Notes: a model not told the origin generated them from the letters alone. Shown: positions 17,503 through 25,915, counted from the stretch's first letter. The stretch: 64,000 nucleotides of DNA from Paraconexibacter algicola (GCF_003044185.1 NZ_PYYB01000001.1:1178001-1242000); one strand, 5' to 3'. Program-made: numbers and translations.

Positions 17503-17862
17503 TCAGCGGTTCCCGATCGCGGACTGGATGATCCCGGTGCGCGCCTTCGTGACCGCGACGAGCGCCTGGTACATGAGGCCGTTGCGGGCCTGGCCGGCCG
17601 CCTCGACGTCCATGTCGACGGAGTTGCCGTCGATGCGGACCGGGGCCGACGCGTCGGTGCGCTGCACGATCGCGGTGCGCCGGACGGCGTCGCGGTCGTC
17701 GGCGGCCATCGCGGCGGAGAGCTGGCCCTCGAAGTCGACCTCCTGGCGGCGGTAGCCGGGGGTGTTGACGTTCGCGATGTTCTGCGCGATCGCCGTCTGC
17801 CGCTGCGAGGTGCCGTGCATGGCGGCCTCGAGGGCGAGCTGGGTGGTGTCGAAGAGCTGCAC
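17503..17862 (-). CDS. flgB: Flagellar basal-body rod protein FlgB
   Basis: A 119-residue rod protein: LFDTTQLALEAAMHGTSQRQ, then AQNIANVNTPGYRRQEVDFE, with a C-terminal helix ending in IIQSAIGNR. The chosen start is GTG 17862, preceded at 8 nt by AAGGA. It is the first gene of the flgB-to-fliI operon, with a sigma-28-like promoter 85 nt upstream. Confidence 0.93.
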   Translation of the reverse strand: MQLFDTTQLALEAAMHGTSQRQTAIAQNIANVNTPGYRRQEVDFEGQLSAAMAADDRDAVRRTAIVQRTDASAPVRIDGNSVDMDVEAAGQARNGLMYQALVAVTKARTGIIQSAIGNR

Positions 17863-17946
17863 GGATGGCGTCCTTGGGTGGTGCACCCCTGCCGCCCGTC
17901 CTGGGCTGGTGGTGCGGCGACCGCCGTCCGTGGAGGTCACTCGGGG

Positions 17947-17973
17947 TGGTCGGCCCGGACGCCCGCGGGTTGA
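17947..17973 (-). promoter_or_regulatory. Sigma-28-like promoter of flgB operon
   Basis: Minus-strand TCAA (17973-17970), 15 nt and GCCGACCA (17954-17947). The predicted leader before flgB is about 75 nt. The 16-bp palindrome at 18005 lies about 40 nt upstream of the -35. Confidence 0.72.
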
Positions 17974-18004
17974 GCGCGACACCTGTCGCAGTGGACGCGC
18001 GGCC

Positions 18005-18020
18005 TCCCCAGAACTGGGGA
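18005..18020. promoter_or_regulatory. 16-bp palindrome, putative flagellar operator (copy 2)
   Basis: TCCCCAGAACTGGGGA, a perfect inverted repeat with 7-bp arms and a 2-nt centre, upstream of the flgB promoter. It differs by one base from the copies at 10889 and 23251. Confidence 0.6.
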
Positions 18021-18114
18021 CCCCCGGCGCGTGGCGCGGGCGGCGGCACGGGGCGCCCCGGCCCGGTCGGGGCCACGGGCGCGAGCGCGCGCCCACGAGG
18101 GCGGGCCGCGCGGC

Positions 18115-18414
18115 TCAGGCGGCGGCGCGGGCGTAGCCCGCGGCGGCGCTGCGGCCGCGGTGCAGGCCACCGAGCTGGGCGCGGGCGGCGGCGACGGCGT
18201 CGCCGAGCGCGAGCGTCACGAGCTGCTGGGTGCCGGCGGCGCGCTCGAGCGCGGCGCGGTCCTCGGGCCGCAGCCCGGCCGGGGCGAGGTCCATCAGGCG
18301 GCCCATGAGCGCCTCGCGGCGCACGTGGAGCGCGTCGAGCTCGTCGGCGCGACCGTCGAGGACGAGCGCGAGCTCCTCCTCGGCGAGCGCGGCGAGGGCG
18401 ACCGCGGGGCTCAC
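18115..18414 (-). CDS. FliT-like small helical chaperone
   Basis: A 99-residue, Ala/Leu/Arg-rich helical protein starting at GTG 18414, which overlaps the fliS stop by 4 bp. By position (flaG-fliD-fliS-this gene) and by its all-helical, Glu/Arg-rich make-up it corresponds to FliT, the export chaperone of the FliD cap. The sequence itself is too weakly conserved to prove this; FlgN-like or another helper is possible. Confidence 0.5.
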   Translation of the reverse strand: MSPAVALAALAEEELALVLDGRADELDALHVRREALMGRLMDLAPAGLRPEDRAALERAAGTQQLVTLALGDAVAAARAQLGGLHRGRSAAAGYARAAA

Positions 18415-18836
18415 GCGACCATCGGCGGGAGCGACCCGCCGCCACCGGGGGTGGTGCCGCCGGGCTGGCTGCCCGCGGCGAGCTGCGCCCACGCGTCGCG
18501 CAGGTCGTCGAGCAGCCGGATGACGGTGCGGAGCTTGTCCGCGTCGCGCTCCAGGCGCGCCTCGATCATCTGCCGCTTGCAGTAGACGTAGATCGCCTGG
18601 AGGCGCTCGGCGAGCTCGCCGGCGTCCATGTTCAGCGTCGCGAGCAGCTCGTCGACGATCGCCTCCGCGCGGGTCAGGCGGTCGCCGCCGTGCTTCCACG
18701 CGCCCTCGCCGAAGGCGGCCTCGGTCTGGCGCAGGAAGCGCAGCGCCCCGTCGTAGAGCATCACGACGAGCTGCTCGGGGGACGCGGTCAGGACGCTGCT
18801 CTCGCGGTACGCGGCGGGTCGGGCGTACGGGTTCAT
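18411..18836 (-). CDS. fliS: Flagellin export chaperone FliS
   Basis: A 141-residue FliS. It begins MNPYARPAAYRESSVLTASPEQL, where the YxxxxVxTASPEQL pattern is diagnostic; VVMLYDGALRFL and LNMDAGELAERLQAIYVYC follow. FliS binds the flagellin C-terminus and stops it polymerising in the cytoplasm. The last 25 residues are a Gly/Pro-rich tail. It lies 51 nt after fliD. Confidence 0.94.
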   Translation of the reverse strand: MNPYARPAAYRESSVLTASPEQLVVMLYDGALRFLRQTEAAFGEGAWKHGGDRLTRAEAIVDELLATLNMDAGELAERLQAIYVYCKRQMIEARLERDADKLRTVIRLLDDLRDAWAQLAAGSQPGGTTPGGGGSLPPMVA

Positions 18837-18887
18837 GGGGCGGAGGCCTCCGTGGTGTCGGTCGGGGTGAGACGCATGGCGGTCGGG

Positions 18888-20237
18888 CTAGGCCTGGCCG
18901 AGCGCGCCGAGCAGGTTGGACTGCTGGCTCTGGCTGCGGGACAGGGCGGTCTCCAGCGCGGCGAACTGCTTGCGCAGCAGCTCCTCGCGGCTGGCCAGGC
19001 GGGAGTCGAGGCGGCTCATCGCGTCCTTCAGGCGCGTGACCTCGCTGCCCGCCGCGGTGGCCGCGCCCTCGATCGTGCCGCCGACCTGGGTGGCCGGGGT
19101 GAGGGCGCCCTCGAAGCGCTGGGCGAAGCCGTCGACCCCGCCGCCGCCCAGGAGGCGCCGCACGGCGGTCGGGTCCGCGGCGAGCGTGGCGGCGAGCTTC
19201 GTGGTGTCGAGCTTGAGCTTGCCGGCCACGGCGTCGGCGCTGAACGTCGCGGAGCCGGTGGCGTCCCCCGTGGTGATGCCGAGGTCGGCGAGCGCGTCGG
19301 TGGCCTCCGGGTTGCCGGAGACGACCGCGCCGATCTGCCCGCGGAGGTTCGAGAGGATCCCCTGCAGCGCCGGGTCGCCGAACAGCGCGCCCTTGCGCGC
19401 GTCGGCGGAGGTGGACGCGTCCGGGACGCGCTTCTCGGTGAGCTTGCCGCGGACCGTGTCGACGGTCGCGTTGTAGGCGTCGATGAACGCCTTGAGCTTC
19501 TCGGTGATCGCGGCGGTGTTCGGCGCGGGCGCCCCGGCGGTCACGGTGACCTCGCCGGCGGTGACGGCCTTGAGCGTCAGCTCGACGCCGGGGACGGCGG
19601 TGGTGACGACGTTGGAGGACGCGGTGCCGGGGACGCCGTCGACGGTGAACTGGGCGTCCAGGCCGGCCTTCGCCTTGCCGGTGTCCTCGACGAGCCCGGC
19701 TCCGGAGGCGGTGATCGTGGCGGCGGCCCCGGTGGTCTTGCCGGAGAGGACGAGCTGCCCGCCGACGTTGACGGCGTACACGCCCGCGTCGGCGGAGGCG
19801 TTGATCGCGGCGACGGCGTCGTCGAGCGTCGCGCCGGCGGTGAGGTCGACGGTGGTCGAGCCGATCGTCAGCTGCGAGGTGCCGGCCTGCGGGGTGAACG
19901 CGTAGGTGCGCTGGGGTGCGCGCGCGAGCTGCCCGACCTCCAGGCGCACCCCGCCGGGGGCGGCGCCGGCGATCTGGCGGGCGGTGATCTTCGTGGTGTC
20001 GGAGCTCTCGACGGTCTGGGTCTCGCCCCAGGTGGCGGCGGAGCGCAGCGCGACCGCCGCGGTCTGCAGGGCGCTGAGCTTGCCCTTGACCTCGTTCCAG
20101 CCGTCCTGGCGGGCCTGGGCGGCCGCCTGCCGCAGCTGCAGGCGGACCTTGCCGTTGCCCTCCACGGCCATCATCGAGCTGATGATGGACTCGGTGTCGA
20201 GCCCGGACGCCATGCCGCTGAAGCTGATCGGGCTCAC
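18888..20237 (-). CDS. fliD: Flagellar filament capping protein FliD
   Basis: A 449-residue cap protein. The N-terminal part (ISFSGMASGLDTESIISSMM) is the FliD signature, with the coiled-coil helix that follows. The C-terminal helix (LKDAMSRLDSRLASREELLR, then SRSQSQQSNLL) is also typical. FliD sits on the filament tip and folds incoming flagellin. The start is GTG 20237, overlapping the flaG stop by 4 bp. Confidence 0.94.
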   Translation of the reverse strand: MSPISFSGMASGLDTESIISSMMAVEGNGKVRLQLRQAAAQARQDGWNEVKGKLSALQTAAVALRSAATWGETQTVESSDTTKITARQIAGAAPGGVRLEVGQLARAPQRTYAFTPQAGTSQLTIGSTTVDLTAGATLDDAVAAINASADAGVYAVNVGGQLVLSGKTTGAAATITASGAGLVEDTGKAKAGLDAQFTVDGVPGTASSNVVTTAVPGVELTLKAVTAGEVTVTAGAPAPNTAAITEKLKAFIDAYNATVDTVRGKLTEKRVPDASTSADARKGALFGDPALQGILSNLRGQIGAVVSGNPEATDALADLGITTGDATGSATFSADAVAGKLKLDTTKLAATLAADPTAVRRLLGGGGVDGFAQRFEGALTPATQVGGTIEGAATAAGSEVTRLKDAMSRLDSRLASREELLRKQFAALETALSRSQSQQSNLLGALGQA

Positions 20238-20596
20238 GCCGCGTCGCCCCCCTGTCGGCGGCCGGGCGCGCCGGTCCCGAGGGCGGTGACGACCTCCGCG
20301 GGCGGGACCGCGCGCAGCACGCGGCCCTCGAGGTCGCAGAGGGCGATGACGAGCCGGCCGTCGAGGTGACCGTCGTCGAAGACGATCTGGTGGCCGTCGT
20401 CGTGCAGCTCCTCGAAGAGGCGGTTGGCGGCCTCGACCTCGGCCCAGACGTCGGCGGGGATGTCCCCCGGGACGGCGGGCTCGTCGGCGAACGCCGGCGC
20501 GGTCAGCGCGGCCTTGACCGCCTCGCGGTCGGCGCGCCGCGCCCGGGCGGCGGCGAGGTCGTGGACCTGGGCGACGTGTCCTGTGGTGAAGCTCAT
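20234..20596 (-). CDS. flaG: FlaG-family flagellar protein
   Basis: A 120-residue protein. The C-terminal half has the FlaG pattern: QIVFDDGHLDGRLVIALCDL then GRVLRAVPPAEVV. FlaG proteins influence filament length and are usually encoded just before fliD, as here. AGGAGG stands 9 nt before the ATG at 20596. A sigma-28-like promoter lies about 60 nt upstream, so this gene heads the flaG-fliD-fliS operon. Confidence 0.83.
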   Translation of the reverse strand: MSFTTGHVAQVHDLAAARARRADREAVKAALTAPAFADEPAVPGDIPADVWAEVEAANRLFEELHDDGHQIVFDDGHLDGRLVIALCDLEGRVLRAVPPAEVVTALGTGAPGRRQGGDAA

Positions 20597-20654
20597 GCCG
20601 ATCCCTCCTGGATCTCCGGGCGACCCGTCCGTGGGTCGTGTCCGCGCCTTCCGG

Positions 20655-20681
20655 TGATCGGTGTCCCCGGGGCGCCCTTGA
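20655..20681 (-). promoter_or_regulatory. Sigma-28-like promoter of flaG-fliD-fliS operon
   Basis: Minus-strand TCAA (20681-20678), 15 nt and ACCGATCA (20662-20655). This is one of the two best matches to the FliA -10 element in the window. Confidence 0.75.
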
Positions 20682-20747
20682 GCGACCCCCTGGACGTTCG
20701 GTCGAGGGGCGGCGGGCAGCTGGATGTGGCGCGCGTACGGCACGCGC

Positions 20748-23201
20748 TCAGCCGGCGGGCTGGAGGTCGGGGGTGCCGGCGCGCAGGCGGCGCGCCTCGT
20801 CGGCGAGCGCCCGCGCGTCGTCGTCCAGGCCGCGGGCGACGGCGACCTCGCTGAGCCCCTCGAACGCGCGCGCGTCGGGGCCGGCGTGCTCCACGACGGC
20901 GATCCACTCGTCGGCGGCGGACTCCAGGAAGCCGCGGCGCAGGTACAGCCGGGCGAGCGCCTCGCGGCGTTCGCGCCAGGGCGCGTCGACGGCGTCGAGC
21001 ACGGGCGCGAGCCGCTCGAAGGCGTCGAACTGCTCCAGGCGCGCGAGCGCGTCGAGCATCGTCAGCACCGGCGGGCCGGCGGCGGCGGGCAGCGTCCCGG
21101 CGGCGGGGGTCGCGGCGGGCGCGTCGCGCCAGGCGCGCAGGGCGGCGACCTCGGCGGCGGGCAAGCCGACCGCCGCGGCGGCGTCGAGCTGCGCGTCGGC
21201 GACCGCGGTGCCCGCGGCGAGGCGGCAGAACAGGGCGGTGCGGGCCGCGGCGTCGGCGCACGAGGCGTCGGCGGGCACCTCCTCGGCGACGGTGCGGGCC
21301 CCGTCGAGGTCCCCGCTGGAGAGCAGCGCCTCGGCGAGGATCGCGCGGGCGGGGTGCGCGCCGGGCTGGGCGTCGAGCACGCGACGCAGCAGGGTCGCGG
21401 CAGTGCCCACGGCGCCGTGCTCGAAGCAGGCGATGCCGACGAGGAACGCGGCGGTCGGGGCGAGCGGGCCGCCGAGCGCCTCGATCTCGGAGACGACCGC
21501 GTCGCCGGGCCGGCCGGCGCGCAGGAGCACGAGGGCGAGCTGCTCGATCGTGCCGAGGTAGCCGGGGTGGTCGACGAGCGCGGTGCGCAGCAGCTGCTCG
21601 GCGGCGGCGAGGTCGCCCTGGTCGCGGCGGACCTCGGCGAGCGCGCACGCGGCCATCGAGGTGCCGCAGCCGACGGTGGCGCTGTAGCGGCTGGGCGCGT
21701 CGCCCATCTCCTGGCAGCGGGCGAAGAGCTCGGCGGCGCGGTCGAGGTCGCCGCGCGCGCGGGCACTGAAGCCCTGCTCGTAGACGACGTCGGTGAAGCC
21801 GGGCAGGAAGCCGAGGATCTCCGCGGCGACCGCGTCGACCTCCTCGAGGCGGCCGGTGACGCGCAGGGACTTCACGTAGCGCGCGGCGAGCGACGGGACG
21901 TACCCGTAGCTGCTGCGGCCCGGGTCGCTGCGCAGCGCGGCCCACGCGTGCGCGAAGCGGTCGTGCGCGCGCTCGTTCTCGCCGGCGGCGGCGTACTCGC
22001 TGCCGAGGTTGAAGGCGAGGAACGGGGTGTCGACGCCCTCCGCGGCCTGCTGCTCGAGCAGCTCGATGTTGCGGCGCGACTTGCCCTTCGCGTCGCGCAC
22101 GGCTCCGAGGTAGCCGAAGTGCTCGACGCGCACGGGGGTCCGCTCGATCCGCTCGGCGAGGTAGCCGGGGAGGTGGTGGGCGATCTGCTCGTGGACGCGG
22201 CCCTCGAAGCGGTAGGCCGGACGGTTGCGGAACACGCGCAGCGCGTCGTGGGTGACGGCGGTGCCGTCCTCGAGGTCGCCGGTGTGGTTGACCTCGACGA
22301 GGTAGAACGCCTCGCGCCAGGTGCGGCCGGTGAGGGCGCGCAGCGCGGCGACGTCCTCCTCGATCAGCACCTCGTCGGCGTCGAGGTAGAGGAGCCAGTC
22401 GCCGGTGGCGGCGTCGAAGCTGACGTTGCGGGCGGCGGCGAAGTCCCCGGTCCACTCGTGGTGCAGGATCCGCGCGCCGTGCTCGCGCGCGATCTCGACG
22501 GTGCGGTCGGTGGAGCCGGTGTCGACGACGACGATCTCGTCGACGGCGTCGCGCACGGCGGCCAGGCAGCGGCCGAGCATCGCCTCCTCGTCCTTGACGA
22601 TCATGCACAGCGAGAGCGTCAGGCCCTCGGCGGGACGGGCGCGCGCGGCGACGCGGCGGGCGCGCTCGTCGAGCGTGCGCAGCGCGGCGGTGACGGCGGG
22701 CGGCAGGCCGGGCATGCGGGTGAGCCCGGCGGCCTTGCGGCGGGCGACCTCGCGCAGGTTGCCGGCGGCGTGCGGCAGCTCGGGGTCGAGCCGCAGCGCG
22801 GCCTCGAACAGGCGGGTGGCGGGGCGCAGCGCCCCGAGCTCGTAGAGCGCGACGCCCGCCCAGTTGAGCAGCAGCGGCTCGCGCGGGTCGTCCTCGAGCA
22901 GCTCGAGCGCCGCGTCGGCGACGGCGGCGAACACGGGCGCGACGACGGCGATCGCCGAGCCGTGGACGCCCAGTCCGGCCTGCAGGAGCGCGGAGCGCGC
23001 CTCCCAGCGGCGGTGCGGGTCCTCGACGTGCGCGGCCTCGCCGAACAGGCCCCGGTAGGCGGCGACGTCGCGGCGCGCGAGCAGCGCCTGCGCGCGCGGG
23101 ACGAGCAGCGCGGCGGGTGTCGCGCGCGCCTGCGGAACGGGCGGCAGCGCGATACCGGTCCGCTCGGACGGATCGGGCGAGGACGTGAGGCGGAGGGCCA
23201 T
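20748..23201 (-). CDS. TPR glycosyltransferase (family 2), putative flagellar glycosylation enzyme
   Basis: An 817-residue protein. Residues 30-180 and 430-810 are TPR-like helical repeats rich in Ala and Leu. Between them is a GT2 domain (about 195-420) starting LSLCMIVKDEEAML, with DTGSTD at 227-232 and the metal-binding DAD at 274-276 (LYLDADEV). Similar TPR-GT2 enzymes glycosylate proteins. Its place between flaG and fliA and its own sigma-28-like promoter suggest flagellin or another flagellar protein as substrate, which is inference. The ATG is 8 nt from the -10 element, so the mRNA is probably leaderless. Confidence 0.85.
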   Translation of the reverse strand: MALRLTSSPDPSERTGIALPPVPQARATPAALLVPRAQALLARRDVAAYRGLFGEAAHVEDPHRRWEARSALLQAGLGVHGSAIAVVAPVFAAVADAALELLEDDPREPLLLNWAGVALYELGALRPATRLFEAALRLDPELPHAAGNLREVARRKAAGLTRMPGLPPAVTAALRTLDERARRVAARARPAEGLTLSLCMIVKDEEAMLGRCLAAVRDAVDEIVVVDTGSTDRTVEIAREHGARILHHEWTGDFAAARNVSFDAATGDWLLYLDADEVLIEEDVAALRALTGRTWREAFYLVEVNHTGDLEDGTAVTHDALRVFRNRPAYRFEGRVHEQIAHHLPGYLAERIERTPVRVEHFGYLGAVRDAKGKSRRNIELLEQQAAEGVDTPFLAFNLGSEYAAAGENERAHDRFAHAWAALRSDPGRSSYGYVPSLAARYVKSLRVTGRLEEVDAVAAEILGFLPGFTDVVYEQGFSARARGDLDRAAELFARCQEMGDAPSRYSATVGCGTSMAACALAEVRRDQGDLAAAEQLLRTALVDHPGYLGTIEQLALVLLRAGRPGDAVVSEIEALGGPLAPTAAFLVGIACFEHGAVGTAATLLRRVLDAQPGAHPARAILAEALLSSGDLDGARTVAEEVPADASCADAAARTALFCRLAAGTAVADAQLDAAAAVGLPAAEVAALRAWRDAPAATPAAGTLPAAAGPPVLTMLDALARLEQFDAFERLAPVLDAVDAPWRERREALARLYLRRGFLESAADEWIAVVEHAGPDARAFEGLSEVAVARGLDDDARALADEARRLRAGTPDLQPAG

Positions 23202-23209
23202 GCCCAGGG

Positions 23210-23236
23210 TGGTCGGACAGCCGACGGCGCCTTTGA
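23210..23236 (-). promoter_or_regulatory. Sigma-28-like promoter of the TPR glycosyltransferase gene
   Basis: Minus-strand TCAA (23236-23233), 15 nt and TCCGACCA (23217-23210). Only 8 nt separate it from the start codon. Palindrome copy 3 lies about 22 nt upstream of the -35. Confidence 0.68.
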
Positions 23237-23250
23237 GTTCGTGGACGTCC

Positions 23251-23266
23251 TCCCCAGAAGTGGGGA
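23251..23266. promoter_or_regulatory. 16-bp palindrome, putative flagellar operator (copy 3)
   Basis: TCCCCAGAAGTGGGGA in the divergent space between the glycosyltransferase and fliA genes, so it could act on both. It matches copy 1 exactly on the opposite strand. Confidence 0.6.
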
Positions 23267-23387
23267 TGGAGACATTCGACACACGGACGACGCAAATACC
23301 AAGAAGCGGGGATATCGCTCCTAGCACATGGGGCCGACACTCTCCCTGTCCCCGCCGGTCACGCAGCCACAAAGGACCAACGAACCC

Positions 23388-24203
23388 ATGCAGCAGGTCA
23401 CCAGCAAGCCCCACCGCCGACTGTCCTCCGAGGACGCGCTGGCGCTGTGGAAGGAGTACCGCCGGACCGAGGATCGCGCGCTGCGCGACCGCCTCGTCCT
23501 CACCTTCGCGCCGCTCGTGAAGTACATCGTCTACAAGAAGGTCCGCGAGATGCCGGCCCGCTGCGAGGTGGAGGACTTCATCTCCTGCGGCCTCGAGGCG
23601 CTGATCCAGTCGATCGACCGCTACGACCCGGTGAAGGGCGCGACGCTCGAGCAGTACGCGTGGACGCGGATCCACGGTGCGGTGCTCGACGAGCTGCGCC
23701 GCCAGGACTGGGCGCCGCGTTCGGTCCGCCGCTGGGAGCGCGACATGGAGAAGGCCGCCGACGAGTTCACGACGCTGCACGGCCGCCGCCCGAAGACCGA
23801 GGAGCTCGCCGCCGCGATGGGGGTCACGGCCGCCGAGCTGCGCCGCAAGCGCGACGAGGTCACCCAGTCCGACGTCACCTCGCTGAACACGACGGTGATG
23901 AGCGACGACGAGACGACGATCGAGCGCCTGGACACGATCGCGTCCAAGGACGAGCGCCTGGACCCGATCCACATGGCAGCGACCGACGAGGCGAAGACGA
24001 AGTTCCGCGCCGCGTTCGCCCGGCTGCCCAGGCGCGAGCGCGAGGTCGCCGTGCTGCTCTACGTGAAGAACATGACGCTGGCCGAGATCGGCGACATCCT
24101 CGGGGTCAGCGAGTCGCGCGTCTGCCAGATCCACGGCGCGATGAAGAAGACGCTGCGCGCGGCGCTCGACGCCGACGAGGCGCTGTTCAAGGCCGTCGCC
24201 TGA
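23388..24203 (+). CDS. fliA: Flagellar sigma factor FliA (sigma-28, WhiG family)
   Basis: A 271-residue sigma factor lacking region 1. Region 2 contains FAPLVKYIVYKKVREMP, CEVEDFISCGLEALIQSIDRY and ATLEQYAWTRIHGAVLDELR, all typical of FliA/WhiG. Region 3 has RRPKTEELAAAMGV. Region 4.2 is the HTH LAEIGDILGVSESRVCQIH. It should read the TCAA-N15-nCCGA(T/C)CA promoters of this window. The ATG at 23388 is chosen for AAGGA 11 nt upstream; an in-frame ATG at 23328 has no such site. No FlgM anti-sigma gene is evident here. Confidence 0.94.
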   Translation: MQQVTSKPHRRLSSEDALALWKEYRRTEDRALRDRLVLTFAPLVKYIVYKKVREMPARCEVEDFISCGLEALIQSIDRYDPVKGATLEQYAWTRIHGAVLDELRRQDWAPRSVRRWERDMEKAADEFTTLHGRRPKTEELAAAMGVTAAELRRKRDEVTQSDVTSLNTTVMSDDETTIERLDTIASKDERLDPIHMAATDEAKTKFRAAFARLPRREREVAVLLYVKNMTLAEIGDILGVSESRVCQIHGAMKKTLRAALDADEALFKAVA

Positions 24204-24240
24204 CGTACCGCCTCACCCCGCAGGTCCTCCCTCCCTCCCC

Positions 24241-24273
24241 CGCGAGCGCCCCGTTCCCACCGGGGCGCTCGCG
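24241..24273. terminator. Strong hairpin after fliA
   Basis: CGCGAGCGCCCCG and CGGGGCGCTCGCG form a perfect 13-bp stem with a 7-nt loop (24254-24260), 37 nt after the fliA stop. A U tract is lacking, as is common in GC-rich actinobacteria. Confidence 0.75.
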
Positions 24274-24299
24274 CGTTCTGCGGACCCGGCCGACACGTC

Positions 24300-24322
24300 C
24301 GATACAGAACGGTACAGTATCG
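24300..24322. promoter_or_regulatory. Palindromic operator before the alcohol dehydrogenase
   Basis: CGATAC-N11-GTATCG, imperfectly symmetric throughout, ends 4 nt before the GTG start. It covers the likely -10 TACAGT (24313-24318). A site for the TetR protein encoded downstream in the same operon is the simplest reading. Confidence 0.65.
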
Positions 24323-24326
24323 CTTC

Positions 24327-25358
24327 GTGCGTGCCCTGACCTACCTCGGCCCCCGCGACCTGCAGTGGCGCGAGGCCCCCGACCCCGTCCTCGCCGGCGA
24401 CGGCCAGGCGATCGTCCGCCACCTCGCAGTGGCCACCTGCGACCTCGACGCGCTGATCGTGTCCGGTCGCTCCCCGTTCCCGGCCCCCTTCACGCTCGGC
24501 CACGAGGGCGTCGCCGAGGTGCTCGAGATCGGCGACGGCGTCACCACGGTCCGGCCGGGCGACCGCGTGCTCGTGCCGTTCCAGATCTCCTGCGGCACCT
24601 GCGGCGCGTGCCGGGCCGGGCGCAGCGGCAACTGCGAGACCGAGGCGCTGGGCACCACCTACGGCTTCGGGTTCGGGGAGGAGCTGACGCGCTTCGGCGG
24701 CTTCCTCGCCGACCGCGTCCTCGTGCCGTACGCGGACGCGATGCTCGTCCGGCTCCCCGACGGGCTCGCCCCCGAGGTGGCGGCGGGCGCGTCGGACAAC
24801 CTCACCGACGCGTACCGGGCGGTCGCCCCGGCGCTGGCGCAGCGCCCGGGCGCCCCGGTGCTCGTGGTCGGCGGCGCGATGTCCGGGTCGATCGGCGTGT
24901 ACGCCGCCGGGCAGGCGGTCGCGCTGGGCAGCGAGGACGTCCTCTACGTCGACGCCGACCCGGGCCGGCGCGCGCTGGCGCAGGCGTACGGGGCGCGGAC
25001 GCTCGACCACGTCCCCGACCGCGTCGACCGCCGCTTCCCGGTGACGGTCGACGCGAGCGCCAGCCGCGAGGGCCTCGCGTTGGCGCTCGGGAGCCTCGAC
25101 CGCGACGGGATCTGCACCAGCACCGCGATCTACTTCGACCCGGCGACGGTGCCGTCGTTCCCGCTGCTCGGCATGTACGTCATGGGCTCGACGTTCGTGA
25201 CCGGGAGGATCCACGCGCGCCGCGACGCGCCCGCCGTGCTCGACCTGCTGGCCGCCGGGACGTTCGACCCCGGCCCCGCGACCACGCGCGTGGTCCCGTT
25301 CGACGAGGCGGCCGACGCCCTGGTCGAGGACTACGTCAAGCTCGTCTTCACGAGATGA
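24327..25358 (+). CDS. Zinc-dependent alcohol dehydrogenase (MDR family)
   Basis: A 343-residue medium-chain dehydrogenase. The catalytic-zinc ligands are the Cys in ATCDLDAL and the His in LGHEGVAEV. The structural-zinc Cys cluster CGTCGACRAGRSGNC is complete. VLVVGGAMSGSIGVYAAG is the NAD(P)-binding region, slightly altered from GxGxxG. The substrate is unknown. The start is GTG, 4 nt after a palindromic operator, and the stop overlaps the tetR start by 4 bp, so the pair is autoregulated in all likelihood. Confidence 0.87.
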   Translation: MRALTYLGPRDLQWREAPDPVLAGDGQAIVRHLAVATCDLDALIVSGRSPFPAPFTLGHEGVAEVLEIGDGVTTVRPGDRVLVPFQISCGTCGACRAGRSGNCETEALGTTYGFGFGEELTRFGGFLADRVLVPYADAMLVRLPDGLAPEVAAGASDNLTDAYRAVAPALAQRPGAPVLVVGGAMSGSIGVYAAGQAVALGSEDVLYVDADPGRRALAQAYGARTLDHVPDRVDRRFPVTVDASASREGLALALGSLDRDGICTSTAIYFDPATVPSFPLLGMYVMGSTFVTGRIHARRDAPAVLDLLAAGTFDPGPATTRVVPFDEAADALVEDYVKLVFTR

Positions 25359-25915
25359 GCGCCGCCCGCGACCGCGTCCTGCACACCGCCACGAAGCTCT
25401 TCCACCGGGAGGGCATCCGCGCGGTCGGGGTGGACCGGATCGCCGCCGAGGCGGGCGTCTCGAAGATGACGCTGTACCGGCACTTCGCGACGAAGGACGA
25501 CCTCGTCGCCGCCGTCCTCGTCGCGCGCGACGAGCCCGCGCTCGCACTGCTCGCCGCCGCGGCCGACCACGCCGAGGGCGGCGCGCGCGGCGCCCTGCTC
25601 GCCCCCTTCGCGCTCCTCGACCCGTGGTTCGCCTCGCGCGGGTTCCGCGGCTGCCCGTTCATGAACGCGCGGCTCGAGCTCGCCGACGCCGACCACCCGG
25701 CGAGCGTCGTCGCCGCCCGCCACAAGGCGGCCACGCGCGACCACTTCCACGCCCGCGCGGTCGCCGCGGGCGCCGCCGACCCCGACGCGCTCGCCGACCA
25801 GCTCGCGATCCTCTTCGACGGCGCGATCGTGCAGGCGCAGCTGCGCGACCCCGCGTCGGTCGCCGCCGCCGCGCGCGCCGCCGCCACCGCGCTGGTCGAC
25901 GCGGCGCTGGGCTAG
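25355..25915 (+). CDS. TetR-family regulator of the alcohol dehydrogenase operon
   Basis: A 186-residue repressor. The HTH is GVDRIAAEAGVSKMTLYRHF (about 25-44), followed by KDDLVAAVL. The C-terminal domain contains GFRGCPFMNARLEL, a pattern frequent in this TetR subgroup. It is translationally coupled to the dehydrogenase gene and probably binds the palindrome at 24300. The effector is unknown. Confidence 0.9.
   Translation: MSAARDRVLHTATKLFHREGIRAVGVDRIAAEAGVSKMTLYRHFATKDDLVAAVLVARDEPALALLAAAADHAEGGARGALLAPFALLDPWFASRGFRGCPFMNARLELADADHPASVVAARHKAATRDHFHARAVAAGAADPDALADQLAILFDGAIVQAQLRDPASVAAAARAAATALVDAALG

Noticed and set aside
23328-23387. Twenty extra N-terminal codons on FliA
   Set aside because: No ribosome site at 23328, whereas AAGGA precedes the ATG at 23388; the extra residues are not FliA-like.
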